DNA from: Lachnospiraceae bacterium
Lineage (GTDB): Bacteria > Bacillota > Clostridia > Lachnospirales > Lachnospiraceae
Reading direction: 5' to 3'
Length of the DNA: 64,000 nucleotides
Assembly: GCA_015057525.1 (NCBI GenBank)
Contig: SVEE01000010.1
Location: 18,814-82,813, forward strand
The translations under genes and the position numbers were made by a program. This document shows, in pieces, positions 1-8,990 of this stretch (position 1 is the first letter of the stretch; the number at the start of each line of letters is the position of its first letter). The notes beneath the pieces were generated by a model, which saw only the letters and a list, made by a program, of their open reading frames with translations, ran no database searches and had not been told where the DNA came from.

Positions 1-816
1 CTCAATCTGAGGAGTATAAAACGCTGACCAATTCCAAACTGGAGCTGTAAGGAAACTATTAGGATAAAGACTACTGTTATCCATATTGTAGCCTATGGAC
101 CACACTCCTTTTTCCTCTGCCACATCTAGAGGTGCTACACTATCACAGTGCATAGCAATAATATCTACACCACATTCATCAACGAGTATTTCTGCTCCCT
201 GCCTGTTCATGTTATAATCGGTCCAAGACTCTGTCCAAATCACGTGAACTGTGGCATCTGGATTTACTGATTTTACCCCTATGGTAAATGCATTAATACC
301 TCTGTTAACCTCTGATATAGGAAATGCTGCAACATACCCTATTTCATTCGACTCGGTCTGCAATCCTGCCAAAACTCCACTTAGATATCTCATTTGATAT
401 ATACGACCGAAGTATGTAGTAATATTATCACTAGTTTCAGTACCTGTTGCATGTAAGAAAACCACATCTGGATATTTCTCTGCAACCTTAACTATCCATT
501 CTCCATAATTAAAGGAATTACAGATAATTACTTCACAGCCCTCATTAATCATATTCTCCATTACTTCCATACAGCTTTCATCATATGGTACATTCTCCTT
601 ATATATAATCTCAAAGTTTAAGTCATTGGCACTTTTATTAATTCCTTCATAATGAGACTGTCCCCAACCCTTATCATCCACTTCTCCATTGTACAAAATT
701 CCAACCTTGGTGGTTCCTATTTCCTGCTCTTGATTCAGATATCTTCCTGTAATAAAAAATATACCTACAATGATAATTGAAAGTATAGCTAATGATATAA
801 TGGCGATTTTCTTCAT
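1..816 (-). CDS. BMP-family ABC substrate-binding protein (partial, C-terminus beyond window)
   Basis: The reading frame is open from an ATG at 816 down to base 1, giving the first 272 residues; the end lies outside the window. The N-terminus is a short basic stretch (MKKIAI) and one hydrophobic segment, i.e. a signal or membrane anchor; I see no lipobox cysteine. The following residues (TKVGILYNGEVDDKGWGQSH, then a YPDVVFLHATGT region and TYFGRIYQMRYLSG) match the Bmp/PnrA-like family (PF02608), which binds nucleosides or related ligands for ABC import. The permease and ATPase genes would have to lie further left. The ligand cannot be told from sequence alone. Confidence 0.8.
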   Translation of the reverse strand, partial: MKKIAIISLAILSIIIVGIFFITGRYLNQEQEIGTTKVGILYNGEVDDKGWGQSHYEGINKSANDLNFEIIYKENVPYDESCMEVMENMINEGCEVIICNSFNYGEWIVKVAEKYPDVVFLHATGTETSDNITTYFGRIYQMRYLSGVLAGLQTESNEIGYVAAFPISEVNRGINAFTIGVKSVNPDATVHVIWTESWTDYNMNRQGAEILVDECGVDIIAMHCDSVAPLDVAEEKGVWSIGYNMDNSSLYPNSFLTAPVWNWSAFYTPQIE

Positions 817-950
817 GCTACGTACCTCTTTTTTTCTTGATTTGAAATCTATATAAATAACTAATTTCCCAAGTGTAATTATATCACGCTCGTAAATAAT
901 TAAGTGGTTTTGCGTAAAAATAGCCCATTTTTGAGTATAAAAAGTTTCAC

Positions 951-991
951 ATAAACAAAGACAGGTGAAATCTTTACCTGTCTTTGTTTAT
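951..991 (-). terminator. Intrinsic terminator after radA
   Basis: A 16-bp perfect inverted repeat (951-966 with 976-991) sits 6 bases past the radA stop. On the minus strand it is followed by GTGAAACTTTTT, so the U-run is a little displaced. Confidence 0.75.
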
Positions 992-996
992 CGTTT

Positions 997-2358
997 TTAA
1001 TTAAATATCACTTCTAAAGCTTCAACCAGCGAAGCAACGCAAACTATTTCAATTCCCAATTCTTTCATATTTTTATCGTAGTTTGACTTTGGGATTACGC
1101 ATCTGGAAAATCCCATTTTTGCAGCTTCCTTCACTCGTTGCATAATATTAGTTGCACCTCTGATTTCGCCTGCTAATCCTATTTCTCCAATAATCATGGT
1201 TTCATCACTTATAGGAATATTCTTCATACTTGATGCTATTGCACATGCAATGCCTAAATCAATAGCAGGGTCACTTATACGCATACCTCCAGCTATATTA
1301 ACATATGCATCAAAGCCCCATAAATTTAATCCTGCTCTCTTTTCCATAACTGCCATAATAAGATTTACTCTGTTATAATCCACACCTACAGAAGTACGTC
1401 TAGGCATATTAAAATTGGTCTGGCTGACAAGGGCTTGCAGTTCTACTAAAATAGGTCTTGTACCTTCTATAGATGAAACTACAACTGAGCCTGATACCCC
1501 TTGCGGTCTTCCGTTCAGCATAACCAAAGAAGGATTATCTACCTCCTCAAGACCTTTTTCTGTCATGGTAAATACACCTATTTCATTGGTAGAACCAAAT
1601 CTGTTTTTTACTCCTCTAAGTATTCTAAAACCATTATTACGGTCACCTTCAAAATAAAGTACTGAATCAACCATGTGTTCTAAGGTTCTAGGACCAGCCA
1701 CAGTTCCCTCTTTTGTAACATGACCGACAATAAATATGGCAACTTCCTGCTGTTTTGCAAGTTGCATAAGTCTCGCTGTTACTTCCCTTACCTGAGTAAC
1801 TGTACCAGGTGCAGAGCTTATCTCGTCCACAACCATAGTCTGTATAGAGTCTATTACAACAACTGCTGCGTTACTCTTTTGAATTGCAGTGCCAATATTG
1901 TCCATGTCATTATCACAAAGAAGCATCATATCCTTCTCAAATGTCCCAATGCGTTCAGCACGCATCTTTATTTGAGACAAAGATTCCTCTCCCGATATAT
2001 ATAATATTTCTGTTCCTGAGTGAACAAGATTTCTACACATCTGCAAAAGTATGGTAGACTTACCTATACCTGGGTCTCCACCAACCAAAACAAGGGAGCC
2101 TTTTACTATACCGCCTCCCAAAACTCTATCTAATTCTGTTATACCTGTTTTTATACGACTTTCATCTGCAGTAGTTACCCTTAAAATACTAGTAGGCGCA
2201 ACAGCATCCTTCTTGATAGAAGTATGCTTGCTTGCGCCTACTGTAATCCTCTCTTCAACAAATGTATTCCAGGAACGACACCCTGGACATTGGCCTAACC
2301 ACTTGGCAGATTCATAGCCGCATTCCTTACAGTAAAAAATCTGTTTTTCTTTAGCCAC
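997..2358 (-). CDS. radA: DNA repair protein RadA (Sms)
   Basis: RadA is a RecA-like ATPase that promotes branch migration of recombination intermediates in the cytoplasm. All family hallmarks are present in 453 residues: an N-terminal zinc finger with cysteines at 10, 13, 24 and 27, a Walker A GGDPGIGKS at 93-101, the RadA-specific KNRFG motif at 251-255, and a Lon-protease-like C-terminal domain. The start is GTG, chosen because AAGGAG lies 6 bases upstream and the zinc finger begins correctly. In many Firmicutes radA sits beside clpC, as here, with one small gene in between. Length is normal for the family. Confidence 0.97.
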   Translation of the reverse strand: MAKEKQIFYCKECGYESAKWLGQCPGCRSWNTFVEERITVGASKHTSIKKDAVAPTSILRVTTADESRIKTGITELDRVLGGGIVKGSLVLVGGDPGIGKSTILLQMCRNLVHSGTEILYISGEESLSQIKMRAERIGTFEKDMMLLCDNDMDNIGTAIQKSNAAVVVIDSIQTMVVDEISSAPGTVTQVREVTARLMQLAKQQEVAIFIVGHVTKEGTVAGPRTLEHMVDSVLYFEGDRNNGFRILRGVKNRFGSTNEIGVFTMTEKGLEEVDNPSLVMLNGRPQGVSGSVVVSSIEGTRPILVELQALVSQTNFNMPRRTSVGVDYNRVNLIMAVMEKRAGLNLWGFDAYVNIAGGMRISDPAIDLGIACAIASSMKNIPISDETMIIGEIGLAGEIRGATNIMQRVKEAAKMGFSRCVIPKSNYDKNMKELGIEIVCVASLVEALEVIFN

Positions 2359-2389
2359 TATAATCTCCTTTATAACCTATGGTTTTTTA

Positions 2390-2803
2390 TTAAATCTTCT
2401 CAACAAGAATATCTACTTTCTTGTCTGCGCCAAGCTCTACACTGAGATTCAGCTTACCACCAAGGTTTGTCTTCATCTTTCCTGCATATACTTTATCAAT
2501 ATGAATTTTGTATTCTTTTTCTGCTTCAAGCTCTAATGTGACCTGTGCATCTGCAGCACCTTCAACAATAAGATTAACCGCCTTGTCTGTTGCTCTGAAT
2601 TCATGTACTGTAGTACCTGGTACTGATTCATAAACAAACATTCCGTTTCTCTCTAATTTTGTAATCTCATTGAAAGTCTTTATCTTATAAATGTCACCAT
2701 TGTAATTAAAGCCATCTTTTTTAGTCTTGCTTGTAAGCTGGTAATTACCAAAGCTCAAAGAGCCATTCTCTTCCTCGCGAATTAAATCGTCAATAACTGC
2801 CAT
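2390..2803 (-). CDS. Conserved hypothetical protein, 137 aa
   Basis: I do not recognise a function. The start is the ATG at 2803 because GGAGGAACAGGG lies directly upstream; an upstream TTG (2839) in the same frame has no ribosome site. The protein opens with MAVIDDLIREEENGSLSFGN and continues as alternating short beta-strand-like segments with many charged residues. It ends in repeated patterns (AQVTLELEAEKEYKIHIDKV, GGKLNLSVELGADKKVDILV) that look like an all-beta sandwich. There is no signal peptide or membrane segment. Similar short proteins are carried by many Lachnospiraceae, sometimes under the label endosialidase, for which I see no support. It lies between clpC and radA and may be co-transcribed. 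Confidence 0.75.
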   Translation of the reverse strand: MAVIDDLIREEENGSLSFGNYQLTSKTKKDGFNYNGDIYKIKTFNEITKLERNGMFVYESVPGTTVHEFRATDKAVNLIVEGAADAQVTLELEAEKEYKIHIDKVYAGKMKTNLGGKLNLSVELGADKKVDILVEKI

Positions 2804-2900
2804 CCCTGTTCCTCCATCGTATTTTTTGAGTCCGTACAATCAAATCATATACATGTATTTATTATACAATAACACTCACTTTTTTTCTACATATTTTTAC

Positions 2901-5342
2901 TTAATATTTAGTGAACTTTACCTGTCCTTCCACAACGGAAATACTTACTTTGTTGTCCCCATTAATTGCCCCTTTTAGAATTTCCTCAGCCAGCTTATCT
3001 TCTATCTCATTTTGAATAGTACGCTTAAGTGGTCTTGCACCATATTTTTTATCATAACCTTTTTCGAAAATGAAATTCTTAAGAACATCCCCATAAGAAA
3101 GAGTAATACCCATCTGCTTTTTAGCTCTGTTTTTAAGTTCTCTAAGCATAAGAGATGTAATATCTTTAATGTTATCTTTTGTGAGTGCTCTAAACACAAT
3201 TACATCATCGATACGATTGATAAACTCAGGTTTAAACATTCGTTTAACCTCTTCCATGACATTTTTCTTCATGTCATCATGGTCTTTATCATCATTACTA
3301 GCACCTGAAAATCCTAACTGTTTTGGGTCAATAATTTTCTGCGCACCTGCATTACTAGTCATTATTATAACTGTGTTTTTAAAATCCACCTTACGGCCTT
3401 GCGAATCTGTTATATGTCCATCATCAAGAACCTGTAAGAGCACATTAAACACATCCGGATGAGCCTTTTCTATCTCATCAAAAAGAATCACTGAATACGG
3501 ATTTTTACGCACCCTCTCACTGAGCTGACCACCATCCTCAAAACCTACATATCCCGGAGGCGAACCTATCATCTTAGACACGCTATGTTTCTCCATGTAC
3601 TCAGACATATCAACTCTTATAAGTGAATTTTCATTGCCAAACATAGCCTCAGCAAGTGCCTTAGATAATTCTGTCTTACCAACACCTGTTGGACCAAGGA
3701 ATAGAAACGAACCAATAGGACGCTTAGGATCCTTAAGTCCTACTCGACCTCTTCTTATAGCCTTAGAAACAGCGTCAACAGCCTCATTTTGACCAATCAC
3801 TCGTTTGTGTAAAATCTCTTCTAATTTGAGGAGTCTTGCAGACTCCGAAAGAGTAATCTTATTAACAGGAACCTTAGTCCAAACAGATACAACGTCTGCC
3901 ACATCATCATCTGTAACTACTAAGCCCTGATTTTCTTTTTCTTTTAAATTAGCTCTAGCCTTTTCTATTTTTTTAGATGCCTTATCTATGGCTTTCTTGG
4001 TCTGGGACGCCCTTTCAAAATCTCCCTCTACAAGAGCATCCTCCAATTCTTCCTGAAGAAGCTTGTATTCTTCTTCTGCCTTAATAATAGATTTATCTTT
4101 TGTAAAAAGTCCTAACTTCTTTCTTGATGCAGCCTCATCTACAAGGTCTATAGCCTTGTCAGGAAGAAATCTATCATTAATATATCTGATTGAGTATTCT
4201 GTCGCTGCCATAACAGCTGAATCATCAATCTGAACTCCGTGATGTGCTTCGTATTTTTGTCTTAAACCGTAAAGAATTTCTATAGTTTCTTCCTTCGTAG
4301 GTTCTTCTACATATACCGGCTGAAAACGTCTCTCTAAAGCAGCGTCCTTCTCAATATATTTTCTATATTCTGTTCTTGTGGTGGCACCTATCATTTGTAT
4401 TTCACCACGAGATAAAGCAGGTTTTAAAATATTAGATGCATCAATAGCACCTTCAGCTCCTCCTGCACCAATAATTGTGTGAAGCTCATCAACAAATAAA
4501 ATTATATTACCTGCACTCTTAACTTCACCAATAACTTTCTTTATTCTTTCCTCAAACTCACCTCTGTATTTAGAACCTGCCACCATAGCAGACAAATCGA
4601 GACTAACAATTCTCTTATCTGCTAACACTTCAGGAACATTTCCTGCAGCAATGAGCTGATTCAAACCCTCAACCACAGCAGTCTTACCTACACCTGGTTC
4701 GCCGACAAGGCAAGGATTATTTTTCATTCTACGACATAAAATCTGCATAACTCTCTCAATTTCAGAGTTGCGGCCTATAACAGGGTCCAAATCTCCATCA
4801 GCTGCAGCCTTTGTCATATCCTTACTAAACTGACTTAAAGTAGATGCCTGTGTTTTTTTCTTGGATGTAGGGCTCTTTATCGCAGCAAATTCTTTTTTGG
4901 CTGCAACTGGGTCCATTCCACAAGCACTCATTATATCTATATACATTTTAGGAATGTTCATTGACATAGAATTTAGAAGCTTAGTAGCTGCCAAATCGTT
5001 AGCCTTTAAAATAACAATCAAAAAATGTTCTGTTCCAATCTTGTCTGTATGAGTTTTTTTAGCTTCTTTTTCACTTAAAGAAAGAAGAGTTTTTAATTTT
5101 TCAGAATAAGCATCTGGTTTTAATTTCTTTCTTGAAATCTCCTGACTGCCCACAAGGTATTCTCTAACCACCTCTGGCTTTGCTCCATTTTCATTGAGAA
5201 TTTTCCAAGCCGAGCCTGCAGGATATGTTATCAGTGCATATAATAAATGCTCTGTTCCAATATAGCTATGTTTCATGCTCTCAGCAGTTTCAAACGCAAC
5301 ATCTAAAACCTCTTTAGCTTGTAGTGTATACTCTAGTTTCAT
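2901..5342 (-). CDS. clpC: ATP-dependent Clp protease ATPase subunit ClpC
   Basis: ClpC is the Hsp100 unfoldase that feeds proteins to ClpP. The 813 residues contain two N-terminal Clp_N repeats (about 1-145), AAA+ module 1 with Walker A GEPGVGKT at 214-221, a UVR-like coiled middle region around 425-470, and AAA+ module 2 with Walker A GPTGVGKT at 550-557. A ClpB-type long middle domain is absent, so ClpC is the better name. The ATG start has GGAGG upstream and overlaps the stop of the GntR gene by four bases (ATGA), so the two are translationally coupled. Unlike the Bacillus ctsR-mcsA-mcsB-clpC operon, none of those partners is present here. Confidence 0.96.
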   Translation of the reverse strand: MKLEYTLQAKEVLDVAFETAESMKHSYIGTEHLLYALITYPAGSAWKILNENGAKPEVVREYLVGSQEISRKKLKPDAYSEKLKTLLSLSEKEAKKTHTDKIGTEHFLIVILKANDLAATKLLNSMSMNIPKMYIDIMSACGMDPVAAKKEFAAIKSPTSKKKTQASTLSQFSKDMTKAAADGDLDPVIGRNSEIERVMQILCRRMKNNPCLVGEPGVGKTAVVEGLNQLIAAGNVPEVLADKRIVSLDLSAMVAGSKYRGEFEERIKKVIGEVKSAGNIILFVDELHTIIGAGGAEGAIDASNILKPALSRGEIQMIGATTRTEYRKYIEKDAALERRFQPVYVEEPTKEETIEILYGLRQKYEAHHGVQIDDSAVMAATEYSIRYINDRFLPDKAIDLVDEAASRKKLGLFTKDKSIIKAEEEYKLLQEELEDALVEGDFERASQTKKAIDKASKKIEKARANLKEKENQGLVVTDDDVADVVSVWTKVPVNKITLSESARLLKLEEILHKRVIGQNEAVDAVSKAIRRGRVGLKDPKRPIGSFLFLGPTGVGKTELSKALAEAMFGNENSLIRVDMSEYMEKHSVSKMIGSPPGYVGFEDGGQLSERVRKNPYSVILFDEIEKAHPDVFNVLLQVLDDGHITDSQGRKVDFKNTVIIMTSNAGAQKIIDPKQLGFSGASNDDKDHDDMKKNVMEEVKRMFKPEFINRIDDVIVFRALTKDNIKDITSLMLRELKNRAKKQMGITLSYGDVLKNFIFEKGYDKKYGARPLKRTIQNEIEDKLAEEILKGAINGDNKVSISVVEGQVKFTKY

Positions 5343-5734
5343 AAAATACCTCCATTTTGAATGTCATCAAATTCTTTGTACATATCTGAAATAATCTGAT
5401 GCATCTCAGCAAGGCTAATATCCTTACATATAGCTTCTGCCACCATCATACGCATTCCCACATTCATAGTTTCAATGTGTTTTGGCTTTGACTCAACAGA
5501 CACACAAACCACTGCCCCTTTTCGTCTATCCAACTTTAAATACCCATCATTGCGAAGTATGGCATAAGCCTTGTTAACCGTATGCATGTTAACACCCAAC
5601 TCATCCGCCAATTGTCTTACCGAGGGCAAGGAATCTCCATCTTTAATTTTATCTTGCGCTATTCCAATAACAATCTGATTTCTAAGTTGCATATAAATTG
5701 CTTCATTACTATTAAAATCAATGGAAATAAGCAT
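5339..5734 (-). CDS. GntR-family transcriptional regulator, YtrA subfamily
   Basis: A 131-residue protein with an N-terminal winged helix-turn-helix. It begins IDFNSNEAIYMQLRNQIV and holds the family signature LPSVRQLADELGVNMHTVNK. Only about 55 residues follow the DNA-binding domain, which is the short effector tail of the YtrA subfamily rather than a FadR or UTRA domain. YtrA regulators usually control a following ABC transporter; here the partner is clpC, which it overlaps by four bases. A perfect 14-bp inverted repeat upstream is a likely autoregulatory operator. The regulator probably controls itself and clpC; its signal is unknown. Confidence 0.88.
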   Translation of the reverse strand: MLISIDFNSNEAIYMQLRNQIVIGIAQDKIKDGDSLPSVRQLADELGVNMHTVNKAYAILRNDGYLKLDRRKGAVVCVSVESKPKHIETMNVGMRMMVAEAICKDISLAEMHQIISDMYKEFDDIQNGGIL

Positions 5735-5768
5735 ACCTATCCCTCTTTTCTACATATGACTATCCTTC

Positions 5769-5823
5769 ATATACCTGATATGGGTATATACATTGCTACC
5801 TTTACAATATATATACCCATATC
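5769..5823 (-). promoter_or_regulatory. Probable operator of the gntR-clpC operon
   Basis: A perfect 14-bp inverted repeat (GATATGGGTATATA at 5777-5790 and its complement at 5810-5823) lies about 45-90 bases upstream of the regulator start. A second, overlapping small palindrome (ATATACC at 5769-5775 with GGTATAT at 5783-5789) reuses the inner arm. This placement is typical of a GntR self-regulation site. No CtsR-type GGTCAAA heptads are seen. I cannot assign the -35/-10 boxes confidently. Confidence 0.6.
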
Positions 5824-5851
5824 TTACATTTTAAATAATCATAAAACAAAA

Positions 5852-7123
5852 TTACTGTTCGTCTATAGCTTTACCTATATCGTTACGCATATATTTATTC
5901 TCAAAATCAATCCATTCTGTAGCCTTATATGCATTGGCTCTTGCTTCCACCAAATCACTGCCCTTAGCAGTAACACCTAATACACGGCCACCATTTGTAA
6001 GAACTCCCTTATCAGATGCCTTAGTTCCTGCATGGAACACATAGTAATCATCCTTATCCTTGAAGGAGTCTAATCCATTAATCACAAAACCTTTTTCGTA
6101 ATGCTCTGGATAACCATCAGAGGCAAGAACTACACAAACTGCTGCCTTATCTTCAAAATCAAGTTCAATTTCATCAAGCTTGCCATCAATACATGCCTCA
6201 AACACGTCTATAATATCATTCTTCATACGAGGAAGAACAACTTGTGTCTCAGGATCGCCAAATCTTGCATTGTACTCAAGAACCTTAGGTCCATCCTCTG
6301 TAAGCATAAGACCACAGAAAAGTACTCCTGTAAAATCTCTTCCCTCTGCTTTCATGGCATCCATTGTTGCCTGATATATATTTTCCTTACAGAACTTATC
6401 TACTTCATCTGTATAGAATGGACTAGGTGAAAATGTACCCATACCACCAGTGTTAAGACCCTGGTCACCATCCTTGGCTCTCTTGTGATCCTGTGCAGAT
6501 GCCATAGGCTTAATGTGTGTGCCATCACAGAAGCAAAGAACAGAAACCTCACGACCTGTCATGAATTCTTCAATTACAATCTTGTCTCCAGCTGAACCAA
6601 ACTGCTTATCAAGCATAAGAGTTTTAACGCCTTCTTTTGCCTCCTCAAGGTTGTTACAGATAAGAACACCCTTACCTAAGGCAAGACCATCTGCCTTAAG
6701 AACTATAGGCATCTTAGCTGTTTCAAGATAAGCCAGAGCTGCATCTGGATTGTCAAATGTTTCATATGCAGCTGATGGAATACCATACTTCTTCATCAAA
6801 TCCTTTGAAAATGCTTTGGAGCCTTCAATAATAGCAGCATTCTTAGCGGGTCCAAACACTCTCATTCCAGCCGCCATAAACGCATCAGCAACACCTGCTA
6901 CAAGTGGATCATCTGGTCCGATTATTGTTAAATCTATCTCTTTTTCTTTAGCAAAAGCTACAAGAGCAGGTGCATCCATAACTGATATATCTACGCACTC
7001 TGCAACCTCAGCAATACCAGCATTACCAGGTGCTGCATAAAGCTTAGAAACTCTCTTGCTTTCGCTACATTTACATGCAATAGCGTGCTCTCTTCCGCCG
7101 CCACCAACTATAAGTACTTTCAT
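5852..7123 (-). CDS. purD: Phosphoribosylamine--glycine ligase
   Basis: PurD joins 5-phosphoribosylamine and glycine using ATP (second step of de novo purine synthesis). The 423 residues start with the family N-terminus MKVLIVGGGGREHAIA. They include the ATP-grasp fold with PIVLKADGLALGKGV and the signature RFGDPETQVVLPRM near residue 295. Length is normal. It is the last gene of purM-purN-purD, 47 bases after purN, and ends just before the gntR-clpC operator region. I see no clear terminator between them. Confidence 0.97.
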   Translation of the reverse strand: MKVLIVGGGGREHAIACKCSESKRVSKLYAAPGNAGIAEVAECVDISVMDAPALVAFAKEKEIDLTIIGPDDPLVAGVADAFMAAGMRVFGPAKNAAIIEGSKAFSKDLMKKYGIPSAAYETFDNPDAALAYLETAKMPIVLKADGLALGKGVLICNNLEEAKEGVKTLMLDKQFGSAGDKIVIEEFMTGREVSVLCFCDGTHIKPMASAQDHKRAKDGDQGLNTGGMGTFSPSPFYTDEVDKFCKENIYQATMDAMKAEGRDFTGVLFCGLMLTEDGPKVLEYNARFGDPETQVVLPRMKNDIIDVFEACIDGKLDEIELDFEDKAAVCVVLASDGYPEHYEKGFVINGLDSFKDKDDYYVFHAGTKASDKGVLTNGGRVLGVTAKGSDLVEARANAYKATEWIDFENKYMRNDIGKAIDEQ

Positions 7124-7170
7124 ATTGTGCTCCTTCCGTACATTTATGAAAATTTGTTAATTTGTTATTC

Positions 7171-7761
7171 TTATTTATTGTTCGCAATTTTATTTATGGC
7201 TGCTGGCAAAAGCTTCCACTCTGCCTCTTCCATAACTCTACGCTGTAGTATCTCTGGTGTGTCTCCTTCTTTAACCTCAACAGCCTTCTGCATGATAATT
7301 GGACCTGTGTCAGTGCCTTTATCTACATAGTGCACTGTAGCACCTGTAAGCTTAACCCCTCTTTCAAGAGCTGCCTCATGAACCTTAAGTCCATAATATC
7401 CTGTACCACAGAAAGAAGGAATAAGAGATGGGTGAATATTGATAATCTTGTTCTCATACTTATCTATCATAGCCTCAGGTATAACAACAAGGAAACCTGC
7501 TAAAACAATTAAATCAGGATTATAGCTATCTACTTTATCAAGAAGAGCTTCGTTAAATTTTGCTCTGTCAGAATAATCCTTAGGAGAGACAACCACATCC
7601 TCAATACCTGCTTTTTTTGCGCGTTCCAAAGCATAAACATCATAGTTATTGCTTATCACTGCAACTATCTCAGTATTAGTTATATCACCTGTATTAACTG
7701 CATCAATTATAGCTTGTAAGTTGGTTCCACCTCCTGAAACCATAACTACAACTCTTAACAT
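7171..7761 (-). CDS. purN: Phosphoribosylglycinamide formyltransferase
   Basis: PurN transfers a formyl group from 10-formyltetrahydrofolate to glycinamide ribonucleotide. The protein (196 aa) has the Rossmann-like start [17 protein letters not shown], the active-site segment [12 protein letters not shown], and the catalytic-loop segment [17 protein letters not shown] with the expected His and Asp. Its start overlaps the end of purM by seven bases, which indicates translational coupling in the pur operon. Confidence 0.97.
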   Translation of the reverse strand: MLRVVVMVSGGGTNLQAIIDAVNTGDITNTEIVAVISNNYDVYALERAKKAGIEDVVVSPKDYSDRAKFNEALLDKVDSYNPDLIVLAGFLVVIPEAMIDKYENKIINIHPSLIPSFCGTGYYGLKVHEAALERGVKLTGATVHYVDKGTDTGPIIMQKAVEVKEGDTPEILQRRVMEEAEWKLLPAAINKIANNK

Positions 7762-8780
7762 AATTCAACTCCCTTTTCGCCGGCCTTAATTTCACCAATA
7801 ACAAAGGCATCTTCACCAGCTGCCTTTACAGCCTCCATAGTCTTATCTACATCCGCAGGATCAACTGCAAGCACCATACCAATACCCATGTTATATGTAT
7901 TGTACATCATCTGCTCTTCGATATTTCCCTTCTTAGCCATGAGCTTAAAGATTGCAGGTACCTCATAAGAATCTTTCTTAACTGAAGCAACTACACCATC
8001 AGGAAGCATACGTGGAATGTTCTCATAGAATCCACCACCAGTAATATGACTACAACCCTTAATAGTAACGCCAGCTTCCTTCACTGAGCGAAGAGCCTTA
8101 ACATAAATTTTTGTTGGAGCAAGAAGAGCCTCTCCAAGAGTCTTTCCTAACTCATCATAGTATGTATTTAATGACTCTGCTGTCATGTCAAACACCTTAC
8201 GAACAAGAGAAAAACCGTTACTATGTACACCACTTGATGCAATACCAACAAGAACATCACCTGGCTTAATACTCTTACCTGTGATAAGGTCTTTCTCATC
8301 AACGATACCTACTGCAAATCCAGCAAGGTCATACTCATCCTCAGGATAAAATCCTGGCATCTCAGCTGTCTCACCACCAATAAGAGCAGCATCTGACTGT
8401 GCACATCCATCAGCAACACCGCTTACGATGGTAGCAATCTTCTCTGGGAAATTCTTTCCACAAGCAATATAGTCAAGGAAGAATAATGGTTCACCACCTG
8501 CACATGCAATATCATTAACACACATGGCAACGCAATCAATTCCTATAGTGTCGTGTTTATCCATAATAAATGCGAGCTTAAGCTTAGTACCTACACCATC
8601 AGTACCTGAAACCAATGTAGGTTTCTCCATACCCTTAAACTTCTCCATTGAAAAAGCACCTGAGAACCCACCAATATTAGTCAAAACCTCTTCTCTCATT
8701 GTCTTCTTGATGTGTTCCTTCATAAGCTCAACTGACTTATATCCTGCTTCAATATCAACTCCGGCATTTTTGTAATCCAT
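7755..8780 (-). CDS. purM: Phosphoribosylformylglycinamidine cyclo-ligase (AIR synthetase)
   Basis: PurM closes the imidazole ring of AIR in purine synthesis. The 341 residues carry the N-terminal signature [15 protein letters not shown], the ATP-binding [12 protein letters not shown] segment, a [11 protein letters not shown] segment and a [17 protein letters not shown] segment, all typical of the family. AGGAGG precedes the ATG. It is the first gene of the pur operon and has its own vegetative promoter. I see no purine riboswitch upstream. Confidence 0.97.
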   Translation of the reverse strand: MDYKNAGVDIEAGYKSVELMKEHIKKTMREEVLTNIGGFSGAFSMEKFKGMEKPTLVSGTDGVGTKLKLAFIMDKHDTIGIDCVAMCVNDIACAGGEPLFFLDYIACGKNFPEKIATIVSGVADGCAQSDAALIGGETAEMPGFYPEDEYDLAGFAVGIVDEKDLITGKSIKPGDVLVGIASSGVHSNGFSLVRKVFDMTAESLNTYYDELGKTLGEALLAPTKIYVKALRSVKEAGVTIKGCSHITGGGFYENIPRMLPDGVVASVKKDSYEVPAIFKLMAKKGNIEEQMMYNTYNMGIGMVLAVDPADVDKTMEAVKAAGEDAFVIGEIKAGEKGVELC

Positions 8781-8823
8781 TTTTAATTCCTCCTAAATGT
8801 TAGAATGATTTTTCATCTCATTT

Positions 8824-8852
8824 ATTATAGTGTAAATAGAACAGTTTGTAAA
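8824..8852 (-). promoter_or_regulatory. Sigma-A type promoter of purMND
   Basis: On the minus strand TTTACA (8847-8852), a 17-base spacer and TATAAT (8824-8829) lie about 45 bases upstream of the purM start. Confidence 0.7.
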
Positions 8853-8918
8853 CCTGCAAATTAACTTTAAACCACACAAAAAAAGTCGATTAAATCCTTT
8901 ATTTTTGTACATATTTTA

Positions 8919-8947
8919 TTGATTGCCAATTTCAAATATGTTAAAAT
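8919..8947 (+). promoter_or_regulatory. Sigma-A type promoter of the LacI-like/GGDEF gene
   Basis: TTGATT (8919-8924), a 17-base spacer and TAAAAT (8942-8947) lie 44 bases before the GTG start at 8991. Confidence 0.6.
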
Positions 8948-8990
8948 ATAGTTTGGGGTTAAGTTTTTATTTGAAATAGGGGGTATTATC

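Noticed and set aside
2390..2803. Label endosialidase for the small protein next to clpC
   Set aside because: No sialidase or polysialic-acid-binding motif can be seen; it is called hypothetical.
8781..8990. Purine riboswitch upstream of purM
   Set aside because: The conserved TATA...three-way-junction pattern of the purine aptamer is not present; only a sigma-A promoter is supported.
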